51,096 nt of DNA, from contig DATFJC010000012.1 in NCBI GenBank assembly GCA_035269445.1, positions 1 to 51,096 of the forward strand, in the 5' to 3' direction. The notes under the pieces were generated by a model. It had not been told where the DNA came from. It did not search any database and was given only the letters and a program-made list of their open reading frames with translations. This stretch comes from DATFJC01 sp035269445 (GTDB lineage Bacteria > Patescibacteriota > Patescibacteriia > UBA2591 > UBA6264). Positions 41,228 to 48,857 of this stretch are shown here, in pieces (position 1 is the stretch's first letter; each line of letters opens with the position of its first letter). Position numbers and translations under genes: made by a program.

Positions 41228-41473
41228 CTACATTATAACCGGGATTATTCTTGTATCAGACGGCATAACTTCGACAATAGAGATAAACCCTTCTTGACCT
41301 AGCCTCATAACCGAAGCTTTGGGTCTAATCCCCTTTCCTTCATCTCTTTTTGCCCAAATAACGTTTGGGCCGTCCAAAGAATAATTTTTATCGTCACTAA
41401 CAACGATAAAAAGATCGCCTATTTTTAAATCAGATAACTTGCAAACAGACACTTTTTTGGTTTCCCGTTTCAT
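41228..41473 (-). CDS. Small orphan protein, cassette gene (paralogue of 40376-40600)
   Basis: An 81-residue soluble protein, family not recognised. It reads VCKLSDLKIGDLFIVVSDD, then NVIWAKRDEGKGIRPKASVM, RLGQEGFISIVEV and a final RIIPVIM. Spacing of the LKxGxxF, I-W-x-K and RLGxxGxxS elements parallels the 74-residue protein at 40376-40600. The start at 41473 follows AAGGGGGG. It has its own promoter (41508-41536) and terminator (41198-41221). Counted by eye, 49 of 120 bases in 41221-41340 are G or C, against 12 of 60 in the nearby nrdG stretch 41581-41640. Function unknown. Confidence 0.75.
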   Translation of the reverse strand: MKRETKKVSVCKLSDLKIGDLFIVVSDDKNYSLDGPNVIWAKRDEGKGIRPKASVMRLGQEGFISIVEVMPSDTRIIPVIM

Positions 41474-41507
41474 TTTCCCCCCTTTTTTTAATTAACGATT
41501 TGTTTTA

Positions 41508-41536
41508 AATATAAAATAATTTTTAATTTTCGTCAA
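41508..41536 (-). promoter_or_regulatory. Promoter of the 41228-41473 gene
   Basis: On the minus strand: TTGACG (41531-41536), a 17-bp spacer, then TATATT (41508-41513). The -35 abuts the nrdG stop codon. Confidence 0.78.
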
Positions 41537-41537
41537 G

Positions 41538-42236
41538 CTAAACACCCCTTAACTCAGTCTCTTGAACTTTTTTTTCTAAAATACTTTTAAATTCTTTTAG
41601 TTTTTCCTCTTTTAATGGCTTTAATTTAGAAAACTCTTTTTTTAAGGTATTTTTAGGCCTAAATTGTTGCAGGGCGTGCTTTTTAGCACCCTTAACAATG
41701 TCTCCAATTTTTTTAATTTCTTGTTTGTCAATAATGCCTGGGACTACAGTTGTTCTAAACTCATAATTTTTAAAATTTTTAATAATTTCAACACTTTTTT
41801 TAATATCTTCAACATTACAATTATCAACCCCAGCTGCTTTTGAATAATTTTCAAAACTAGCCTTAATATCCATAGCAATAAAATCAAGCAAATCTTTTTT
41901 AATTAACTCTTTTATCATATCTGGATTTGTTCCATTGGTATCAAGTTTTATTAAGTAGCCCAAATCTTTAATCTTTTTTAAAAAATCAGGCAAACTTTTA
42001 TAAATTGTTGGTTCTCCCCCAGTCACAACAACCGCTTCAATAAGACCCTGCCTTTTTCTTAAAAAATTAAAAATCTTTTCTTGTTTTATTTCTCTTCTTT
42101 CCTCAGCTAATAATAAGCTCTTATTATGACAAAAACCACATTTAAAATTACAACCATTGGTAAAAATAATACAAGAAACAAGACCTGGATAATCAAGTAA
42201 GCTATTTTTTTGTAATCCTCCAATTGAAATAGACAT
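41538..42236 (-). CDS. nrdG: Anaerobic ribonucleotide reductase activating protein (radical SAM)
   Basis: A 232-residue radical SAM enzyme. The cluster motif CNFKCGFC places C29, C33 and C36 on the 4Fe-4S cluster, and VTGGEPT (71-77) binds SAM. It starts SIGGLQKNSLLDYPGLVSCI, as in NrdG/PflA-like activases. It should make the glycyl radical on NrdD. The ATG overlaps the nrdD stop by one base, so the pair is translationally coupled. Confidence 0.93.
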   Translation of the reverse strand: MSISIGGLQKNSLLDYPGLVSCIIFTNGCNFKCGFCHNKSLLLAEERREIKQEKIFNFLRKRQGLIEAVVVTGGEPTIYKSLPDFLKKIKDLGYLIKLDTNGTNPDMIKELIKKDLLDFIAMDIKASFENYSKAAGVDNCNVEDIKKSVEIIKNFKNYEFRTTVVPGIIDKQEIKKIGDIVKGAKKHALQQFRPKNTLKKEFSKLKPLKEEKLKEFKSILEKKVQETELRGV

Positions 42237-45200
42237 TATTTTGCACTTTTAGAAAAATTAGCTCTATCTTTAAATTCTTCCTGTTTACCTTCGTTCCATT
42301 GTTCAACTGGCCTTAAATAACCTACTACCCTTGAATAAACCTCGCATTTAGTAGTTTTACCTTCATTTTTACATTTAGGACAATATTTTTCTTCTCCATT
42401 AATGTAACCATGATTTGGGCAAATTGAAAAAGTAGGAGTTAAGGTATAATAAGGAAGAGAATAATTTTTAGCAATTTTTTTTACTAAATTTTTTGTTGCT
42501 TTAATTGAGGGCATTTTTTCTCCTAGCCAAGTATGGAAAACAGTATTATGAATAAAAACCATTGTGTTTTTCCCGGCTAAATAATTATGATTTTTTTGGG
42601 TGGTTAAATCATAAAAATTATTATCTTCAACGTCTACCTTAGAAACATCTTGGACCCTTACTACAGAAAAATGCCTTTTAACCCTATTGGATATATTTTC
42701 ATTTATTCTTGATTTATTTACTGTGATAGTTAATTGGTCTTTTATTCTAGCAAATTCATAATTAGGAATTCTAATTCTGTATATATTTTTTTCATTATCT
42801 CTTTTTACCTTTTCCAAGCTTCTTCCTACCATTAAACCAGCTTTACTAAAGATAGGAACAAGATCGTCGGCTAGGCTTTTAGAAACAGTGTAATATTCAA
42901 AATCACCTTGTTTTTTATCTATATGCCCATCACTATCTGCTAAACCAGATAATAAATCAAAAACGTTATTTTTATTAAGATTCTTTTTAACTTTTTTTGG
43001 TATTAATACATCATAAACCTTTTCTCCATCTGAGAAGCCTATATCAAAGAAAAACTTCAAAGCTTCTTTTTTAGAAGTAGATATTTCTAACAATCTATTA
43101 CTTCTTTTGTCATTAGAAATAATATGCGCCTTACAGCCAAAATGCTTTTTTAATATATCCCTTGTCTTCTCAAGGGGTTTTTTATGCTCACTAAAAAATC
43201 TTATCTTATACTTTTCTAACTTGTTTCCTCCTCTATCGTCAACATATCTTGATATACAACCATCTCCCACAAAAAACCCAATAAGCCACATTAAATCTTT
43301 TCCGATTTTAGTATCTTTATCTGGATATAAATTTTGTGAATTTTGCAAAATATAATCTCCTTTTTTTAATTCGTCTGCCCTTTTCTCAACTATTTTATAA
43401 TTTGGTGAATTTTCATACTTTTTTCTGCATTTAGAATTATTTTTGATATGGTTAGCAAATCCCTTGATTCCTTTAACATTTTTATTGCATATTGGGCAAG
43501 TTTTTGTAGGTTTAATTTTTTTCTTAATAAAAAATGGGTGCCAATCAGAAGTAGTTATATCTAAACCTCTTTCTGCCTTTATTCTAACCTTGTCATGCTT
43601 TTCTACATTTACCCTCATCGCATCTTTAACCTTATCCCATTCACTCACACCCTTATCTGGATTATAACTCAAAACCTTAATAGGTTTTAAATCATCAAAA
43701 TTATTAACTATATTTTCTATATTTATCGCTCCCTTATTAGTCAAAACCTTATTCCCTTTTTCAATACAACCTCCTGTATATTTACTCTGAAGTGGATCTT
43801 GTAGGTCTAAGGCTTCAAAGATGTCATCTGTTAAACCAAAGGGAAGTTGAGTTGAATTAGTATAAACAGGCTCTTTTTTCCCCAAAGTATCAATATTATA
43901 AATCTTAATATCACCAAATTCTTTTTTATCATTTCTAGCCAAACGATAGCTTGAACCTTCGGCCGGAGTAGCTTCTAAATTAAATATGTCACCTGTTTCT
44001 TTTTGAAAGTCACCAAGCTTGTCTCTCATAAAATCTAAAATCTTTTTAGCAAAACTAGAACCTTTCTTTGTGCTAATATTAGTATCCTTTAAATTCATTA
44101 AAGCATCATTTACCCCAATTAAACCAATGGTAGAAAAATGATTTTTCCAATACTGACCTTGTGATTCTTTTACTTTTCTTAAATAAAATTTGGAATATGG
44201 ATACATCCCCTTTTCAGTTAAGTCCTCCAAAACCTCTCTTTTTATTTCCAAGCTTTTTTTGGCTTTTTCCATTAAGTCACCAACTCTATTAAAAAATTGT
44301 TTTTCACTACTAGATAAATAAGCAATTCGAGGCATGTTTAGAGTAACAACTCCAATTGAACCAGTTAAAGGATTGGAACCAAAAAGGCCACCACCTCTTT
44401 TTCTAAGTTCTTTGTTGTCTAACCTAAGTCGACAACACATAGAACGAGCATCTTCTGGTTTCATGTCAGAATTAATAAAATTAGAAAAATAAGGAGTACC
44501 ATACTTTGAAGTCATCTCCCATAAAGGATCTAGAGTTTCATTATCCCATTCAAAATCTTTAGTTATGTTATAGGTAGGGATGGGAAAGGTAAAGGGTCTA
44601 TCTTTGGCATCACCTTCAAGCATTAATTCTGCAAAAATTCTATTTAAGATATCAACCTCCTCTTGAAACTCACCGTAAGTTTCATCTTTGGGTTTGCCCC
44701 CTATTATAACTGATTGATCTTTTAAATAAGAAGGTACCTTTAGATCCATGGTGACATTTGAAAAAGGAGTTTGAAAACCCACCCTTGTTGGAACATTCAT
44801 ATTATATAAAAACTCTTGCATGCATTGCTTTGCTTCTTTATAAGATAAATCATCATATCTTATAAAAGGAGCAAGCAAGGTATCAAAATTAGAAAGAGCC
44901 TGGGCCCCAGCTGATTCTCCTTGCAAAGTATAAATATAATTTACCACTTGTAAAAGGGCTACATTAAAATGTTTTGCTGGACCAGATTCTATTTTACCTC
45001 TTACCCCTTTAAATCCAGATGATAAAATATCTTCTAAGTCCCAACCTACGCAATATACGCCAAGTGTACCCAAGTCGTGGATATGTAAAAAATTATTATT
45101 ATGTTCTTTTCTTACTTCTGGAGGATATATTTTTTCAAGCCAATATTTTTTCACAACCTTGTCAGCAATATGAACATTTAATCCTTGAAGAGAATAACTC

Positions 45201-45580
45201 ATATTAGAGTTTTCTTTAACTCGCCAATCTTTTTCTTTTATATAATTATCTATCAAAGAAGTGTCAGACAAAGCTCCATCAAATTCTCTTAACCTATTAT
45301 GCTGAGAACGATAAAGAATATAAGCCTTGGCTGTTTTATAATGACCACTTTCAACCAAACGACTCTCTACAATGTCTTGAACTGTTTCAACAGTAGGAAT
45401 TTGGCCTTTATCAGTTTTATTTTTTAACCTTTGAATTACCTTTTTTGTTAAATCTTTGGCCAAGTCTTTATTTGTACCACCAACTGCTTGAGCTGCTGAC
45501 CAAATAGCTTTAGTAATTTTTTGAGGATCAAATTTTTGAATTGATCCGTCTCTTTTTTTAATTTTTTTTATAGTTTCCAT
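42236..45580 (-). CDS. nrdD: Anaerobic ribonucleoside-triphosphate reductase (class III) interrupted by an intein
   Basis: A 1114-residue precursor. Residues 3-95 are an ATP-cone (KKRDGSIQKFDPQKITKAIW), the allosteric activity site. The catalytic barrel follows, with the active-site cysteine region MCCRLRL (381-387). The C-terminus has four zinc-binding cysteines (CPNHGY, CPKCKNEGKTTKC) and the glycyl-radical loop RVVGYLRP (G1087). Residues 605-1012 are an intein lying between KYTGG and TVFHTWLGE; removal leaves a normal 706-residue NrdD. It reduces NTPs to dNTPs without oxygen. The 303-bp upstream gap has a terminator-like hairpin and a G-rich element. Confidence 0.96.
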   Translation of the reverse strand: METIKKIKKRDGSIQKFDPQKITKAIWSAAQAVGGTNKDLAKDLTKKVIQRLKNKTDKGQIPTVETVQDIVESRLVESGHYKTAKAYILYRSQHNRLREFDGALSDTSLIDNYIKEKDWRVKENSNMSYSLQGLNVHIADKVVKKYWLEKIYPPEVRKEHNNNFLHIHDLGTLGVYCVGWDLEDILSSGFKGVRGKIESGPAKHFNVALLQVVNYIYTLQGESAGAQALSNFDTLLAPFIRYDDLSYKEAKQCMQEFLYNMNVPTRVGFQTPFSNVTMDLKVPSYLKDQSVIIGGKPKDETYGEFQEEVDILNRIFAELMLEGDAKDRPFTFPIPTYNITKDFEWDNETLDPLWEMTSKYGTPYFSNFINSDMKPEDARSMCCRLRLDNKELRKRGGGLFGSNPLTGSIGVVTLNMPRIAYLSSSEKQFFNRVGDLMEKAKKSLEIKREVLEDLTEKGMYPYSKFYLRKVKESQGQYWKNHFSTIGLIGVNDALMNLKDTNISTKKGSSFAKKILDFMRDKLGDFQKETGDIFNLEATPAEGSSYRLARNDKKEFGDIKIYNIDTLGKKEPVYTNSTQLPFGLTDDIFEALDLQDPLQSKYTGGCIEKGNKVLTNKGAINIENIVNNFDDLKPIKVLSYNPDKGVSEWDKVKDAMRVNVEKHDKVRIKAERGLDITTSDWHPFFIKKKIKPTKTCPICNKNVKGIKGFANHIKNNSKCRKKYENSPNYKIVEKRADELKKGDYILQNSQNLYPDKDTKIGKDLMWLIGFFVGDGCISRYVDDRGGNKLEKYKIRFFSEHKKPLEKTRDILKKHFGCKAHIISNDKRSNRLLEISTSKKEALKFFFDIGFSDGEKVYDVLIPKKVKKNLNKNNVFDLLSGLADSDGHIDKKQGDFEYYTVSKSLADDLVPIFSKAGLMVGRSLEKVKRDNEKNIYRIRIPNYEFARIKDQLTITVNKSRINENISNRVKRHFSVVRVQDVSKVDVEDNNFYDLTTQKNHNYLAGKNTMVFIHNTVFHTWLGEKMPSIKATKNLVKKIAKNYSLPYYTLTPTFSICPNHGYINGEEKYCPKCKNEGKTTKCEVYSRVVGYLRPVEQWNEGKQEEFKDRANFSKSAK
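42545..43768 (-). mobile_element. Intein with LAGLIDADG homing endonuclease inside nrdD
   Basis: A 408-residue intein (precursor residues 605-1012). Block A starts at Cys605 (CIEKGNKVLTNKGAINIENI); block B is DITTSDWHPFF; block F includes FYDLTTQKNHNYLAG; block G ends VFIHN with penultimate His1011 and terminal Asn1012; the +1 residue is Thr1013. Two LAGLIDADG motifs are seen: LIGFFVGDG (767-774) and LLSGLADSDG (876-885), both with their acidic residue, so the endonuclease may be active. Between block B and the first motif is a C2HC zinc-finger-like segment with C695, C698, H711 and C718. All splice residues are present, so splicing should work. Confidence 0.93.
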
Positions 45581-45883
45581 TAAAATAAGGTTAGTTTATA
45601 AAATAAAAAAGAAAAAACCAGAAAAAAGAATCTGATAATCTTTGAATCTGGCTTACAAATATTTTTATACTTTCCTCCTCTCCCCCTAATTCAGAAATTT
45701 GAGTTTAAAATAACATTTATCTTTATTTTAAATCATTTATTTTAAAACGGCAAATTTCAAAAAATAATTATTGACAACAAAAAGAAATTTTAAAAAATAG
45801 AAAATTTTTTATATTTTTTTAAAAATTTATACCTATTTCTAAGGCTTAATAAAAGGAAAAAAATAATATAAAATAATTTACCA
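45581..45883. other. 303-bp gap upstream of nrdD
   Basis: Very AT-rich and no gene seen. On the minus strand it holds a G/A-rich element (45678-45694, ending GGAGGAAAG) that looks like a strong Shine-Dalgarno but has no usable start codon behind it, and the hairpin at 45618-45651. No clear promoter for nrdD was found, although one is expected here. Confidence 0.5.
45618..45651 (-). terminator. Terminator-like hairpin in the nrdD leader
   Basis: A short CCAGA / TCTGG stem, which may continue as CTTT / AAAG, is followed on the minus strand by TTTTTTCTTTTTT, 37 bp upstream of the nrdD start. A second CAGA copy inside the loop could pair with TCTG instead, so two alternative structures are possible. 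Weak stem; candidate attenuator. Confidence 0.4.
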
Positions 45884-46912
45884 TTATTGACTAATCTCAA
45901 AACTTTTATTTTTAAAATTTTGAACATCCTTAACAAATTCAAAAATAATACCAGCCAAGGGAACAGCTAAAATGGCTCCGAAAATACCCCAAAGTTCTCC
46001 CCCAATTACCAAAGATATTAAAACTAAAAATGGTGGCACTCCTATAATCTTATTAAACAAAAAAGGAAATAAAAGATTGCCTTCTAATTGTTGAATGATA
46101 AAAAGTCCAATTAAAATAAAAATTGCTTGAGGAAACGACTCTATTGCAATAATAATAAAAATAAGCAAGGTTCCTACAATTGGTCCTAAGATTGGTATAA
46201 AATCAAAAAAAGCAAAAACAAGAGCTAATATAAAAGCATATTTAATCCCAGCAACATGGAATAAAACAAAACTTAAAAAACCAACAAAAACCATTCCCGC
46301 TACTCGCGATAAAAACCAGCCACTAATTTTTTTCTTAATCTTAGGCAAAAAATTAAAAAGCCTTGTTTTATAGCGTCTAGGAGAAAATTTAGCTAAAAAT
46401 CTTTCTAAAAACCTTGTTTCCAAAGAAAGGAAAAAGGATAAAAATATAATAAAAAGAGCTGCTTTTAAGCCCCCAAATACAACCAATAAGGCATTAAAAA
46501 TGCCTTGGCCAGCCTTACCTATACTATCTTCTAAAAAACTTATACCTGAACTAGCTTTTTCAAAAGCAGTAATACCCAGTTTGTCTAAAACTGGTGAAAT
46601 TTGTTTAAAATAATAAGGTATATTTGCTACAAAATCTTTTAGCTGAGTAATAAAGGCAGGTACACTAAAATATAAAAATGTCGCTAATAAGGCTAAAACA
46701 CTAATATAAACAAATAAAGTAGCAATAACTCTAGGAATTTTTAATTTTTCTAAAAAATCTATAGCAAAATTAAAAAGTATAGATAAAATCAAGGCAAAAA
46801 TAAACCAAATAATAAGCTCTTGTATGGTATATAAAAAATAAAGAGTAATAACCAAAACAATTACTTTAACAATAAAACTCCAACTTATATTAAGCTTTTG
46901 TTCATTCTCCAT
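45884..46912 (-). CDS. AI-2E family transporter (PerM-like permease)
   Basis: A 342-residue membrane protein with about seven hydrophobic spans. The family features are LYTIQELIIWFIFALILSIL near the start, the PRVIATLFVYISVLALLATF span, the FFDFIPILGPIVGT motif and the C-terminal GVPPFLVLISLVIGGELWGI then FGAILAVPLAGII. Members export varied small molecules or act as Na+/H+ antiporters; the substrate here cannot be told. It lies 34 bp after a small membrane protein gene. Confidence 0.88.
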   Translation of the reverse strand: MENEQKLNISWSFIVKVIVLVITLYFLYTIQELIIWFIFALILSILFNFAIDFLEKLKIPRVIATLFVYISVLALLATFLYFSVPAFITQLKDFVANIPYYFKQISPVLDKLGITAFEKASSGISFLEDSIGKAGQGIFNALLVVFGGLKAALFIIFLSFFLSLETRFLERFLAKFSPRRYKTRLFNFLPKIKKKISGWFLSRVAGMVFVGFLSFVLFHVAGIKYAFILALVFAFFDFIPILGPIVGTLLIFIIIAIESFPQAIFILIGLFIIQQLEGNLLFPFLFNKIIGVPPFLVLISLVIGGELWGIFGAILAVPLAGIIFEFVKDVQNFKNKSFEISQ

Positions 46913-46946
46913 AAAATAATTAATTTACTAAATTTAAAAAACCTTA

Positions 46947-47135
46947 TTATTCTTTTTTAAAATCTTTATCATTTATTGTTTCCTCTTCTTTTTCTTGCTC
47001 CAGGATCTCTTTTGAGGGGAAAACCTCTCCGTCATTGTTAACAATAATAAAAATAGGGATAAAAATTATTAAAAAAATAGCAAGTATAGTAAGGGCCCTT
47101 TTATCTCTTTTTTCATCAGATGCCTTAAAATGCAT
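46947..47135 (-). CDS. Small single-span membrane protein of unknown function
   Basis: A 62-residue protein, family not recognised. A charged N-terminus (MHFKASDEKRDKRA) leads to one hydrophobic span (LTILAIFLIIFIPIFIIV, residues 15-32) and an acidic tail rich in Glu and Lys. An extended -10 box (47170-47178) lies upstream and the permease gene follows after 34 bp, so they are probably co-transcribed. Coding status is likely but rests only on context and composition. Confidence 0.6.
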   Translation of the reverse strand: MHFKASDEKRDKRALTILAIFLIIFIPIFIIVNNDGEVFPSKEILEQEKEEETINDKDFKKE

Positions 47136-47169
47136 AAATATAAATTTTTATTAAATATTTAATATTTTT

Positions 47170-47178
47170 ATTATAGCA
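47170..47178 (-). promoter_or_regulatory. Extended -10 promoter for the small membrane protein and permease
   Basis: TGCTATAAT on the minus strand is a perfect extended -10; there is no clear -35. It lies just after the TspO terminator. Confidence 0.55.
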
Positions 47179-47200
47179 CTAATTATTTTTCCTTCAAACA

Positions 47201-47228
47201 AAAGCCTCCTCTTTTAAGAGCAGGCTTT
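47201..47228 (-). terminator. Intrinsic terminator after the TspO gene
   Basis: The stem AAAGCCT / AGGCTTT continues past one mismatch as CTCTT / AAGAG and is followed by TTTTG-type T residues on the minus strand, 28 bp past the stop. Confidence 0.7.
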
Positions 47229-47255
47229 TATCTTTACTATCTAAAAATATTATAA

Positions 47256-47729
47256 TTAATAATTAATATACCAAATCAAAAAATTTAAAATAGCTGCAAA
47301 ACTTGTCCAAAGAATATAGGGCAAAAGAAGCCATTTTGTCTTTTTTTCTATTTTAGCAAATTCTTTTATCATTAATATAATTAATATCCATAAAATTATT
47401 ATTTCCAAAAAAGCCAAAAAAGGCATTTGAAAACCAAAGAATATAAAACTCCATAAAATATTAAAGATTAGCTGAGCAATAAAAATTTTAACTGCTCTTT
47501 TTTTGCTTTTCCCCTTTTTCTCCCAAACCAAGAATAAAGCAATTCCCATTAAAACAAAAATAATTGTCCAAGCAGGAGCAAATAGCCAATTAGGAGGAGA
47601 AATTGGAGTTTTTTCTAAACCAGCATACCAAGAATTAACAGAAGATCTAGTGGCAATTGAACCTATAAATCCTGCTCCCTGACAAATCAAAATGCAAAAA
47701 AATAGTTTTAAAAGTTTTTTTATTTTCAT
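47256..47729 (-). CDS. tspO: TspO/MBR family protein
   Basis: A 157-residue membrane protein with five spans. Conserved TspO elements: GSIATRSSVNSWYAGLEKTP, then SPPNWLFAPAWTIIFVLMGI, NILWSFIFFGFQ and a C-terminal WTSFAAILNFLIWYIN. TspO proteins bind porphyrins and related lipophilic compounds; no haem pathway genes are nearby, so the role here is open. It follows prfB after 24 bp and ends in a hairpin terminator. Confidence 0.92.
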   Translation of the reverse strand: MKIKKLLKLFFCILICQGAGFIGSIATRSSVNSWYAGLEKTPISPPNWLFAPAWTIIFVLMGIALFLVWEKKGKSKKRAVKIFIAQLIFNILWSFIFFGFQMPFLAFLEIIILWILIILMIKEFAKIEKKTKWLLLPYILWTSFAAILNFLIWYINY

Positions 47730-47753
47730 TTTTTTTATTTAAATTAATTAAAT

Positions 47754-48852
47754 TTAAACCTTTTTAGATTTTAATAATATATCAATTAACTCTCCCAATT
47801 CTCCATTTAAAATACTTTCTACTTGATTTGTTTCAAAGCCACTTTTATAATCTTTAACCATTTTATAAGGATCTAAAACATAAGAACGGGTTTGATTGCC
47901 CCAAACAGCTGGCTTGTATTTACCTAAAATTCTATCTTTTTCTTCTTGCTTCTCAGTATTTAAATATTTATGCAACTTGGTTCTTAAAATTTTTAAAGCC
48001 TTTTCTTTATTTTTATTCTGAGATCTTTCTGATTCACAAGTCGCCACAATGCCAGTGGGAATATGAACAACTCTTACAGCAGACTCTGTTTTTTGCATAT
48101 GTTGGCCACCAGGCCCAGAAGACAAAAAAGTATCTACCCTTAAATCTTTTTCATTAATATCAACCTCTACTTCTTCCATTTCAGGCAACACTTCGACTAA
48201 GGCAAATGAAGTGTGTCTTAATTTTTCAGAATCAAAAGGAGAAATTCTAACCAACCTATGAACACCTGTTTCAGCCTTTAAAAAACCGTATGAATAACTA
48301 CCTTTTATAAAAAGTGTAATACCTTTTAAACCATCTTCAGCCCCTTTATTTTTTTCTATTACTTCTACTTTCCAGCCTCTTTTTTCAGCAAATCTAAAAT
48401 ACATACGTGAAAGCATTTTTACCCAGTCTTCTGCATCTTTACCCCCTACCCCAGAATGAATTGAAAGATAAGCATCTCTTTTATCATAGTCACCTCCTAA
48501 AAATTCTTGAACTTCTAAATCTATTAGTTTTTCTTTTATTTTTTTAAATAATTTTTCTAAGTCTTTTCTTAAATTAACCTCTTTGTCTTTTTTATCTTCC
48601 CTAGCAACCTTCAAAGCATCATTTATTAAATGATTAAGATCTTGCCATTTATTAACAATTTCTTTTAAATCAGCATGTTTCTTAGATTTTTTACGAGCCT
48701 TTTCTTGATTTTGCCAAAACTCAGGCAAGCTCATTTCCTTTTCTATTTCATTAATTTTTTTTATTTTTTCATCTAAGTCAAATATGGGCCCTGACTTTAT
48801 TAAGCCGGACCCTAAAATCTTTTAAATTATTAATTAATTCTTGCATTTCCAT
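47754..48852 (-). CDS. prfB: Peptide chain release factor 2, programmed +1 frameshift
   Basis: RF2 is encoded in two frames. The first runs from the ATG at 48852 for 24 codons to a TGA at 48778-48780; a +1 shift continues into the main frame, giving MEMQELINNLKDFRVRLNKV then RAHIFDLDEKIKKI and on to MSLPEFWQNQEKARK (48734). This aligns with the E. coli RF2 start (LRGYLDYDAK... PDVW). The SPF stop-codon tripeptide (RISPFDSEKLRHTS) and the catalytic SGPGGQHMQKTESA are present. The shift site reads AGG GCC CAT ATT TGA C; E. coli has AGG GGG TAT CTT TGA C. RF2 shortage should favour the shift, as in the classical autoregulation. Confidence 0.93.
48778..48783 (-). promoter_or_regulatory. prfB recoding site (ATT TGA)
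   Basis: Zero-frame ATT TGA C re-read as TTT GAC after a +1 slip. An AGG triplet stands three codons upstream of the TGA-preceding codon, at the same distance as the AGGGGG stimulator in E. coli, but the G-run is shorter (AGGG). The slippery codon is Ile ATT instead of Leu CTT. Confidence 0.8.
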
Positions 48853-48857
48853 AAACA

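Noticed and set aside
40376..41473. Toxin-antitoxin pair
   Set aside because: The two small genes are separated by a PspC gene, have separate promoters and terminators, and neither resembles a known toxin or antitoxin.
45581..45883. tRNA or known riboswitch upstream of nrdD
   Set aside because: No cloverleaf, T-loop or known riboswitch core could be recognised; the region is simply AT-rich apart from the elements reported.
48778..48780. TGA in prfB as evidence of UGA recoding (SR1/Gracilibacteria code)
   Set aside because: The downstream frame matches RF2 only after a +1 shift, and the gene itself encodes RF2, which reads UGA as stop. The stop codons I read elsewhere were TAA or TAG, so recoding has no support.
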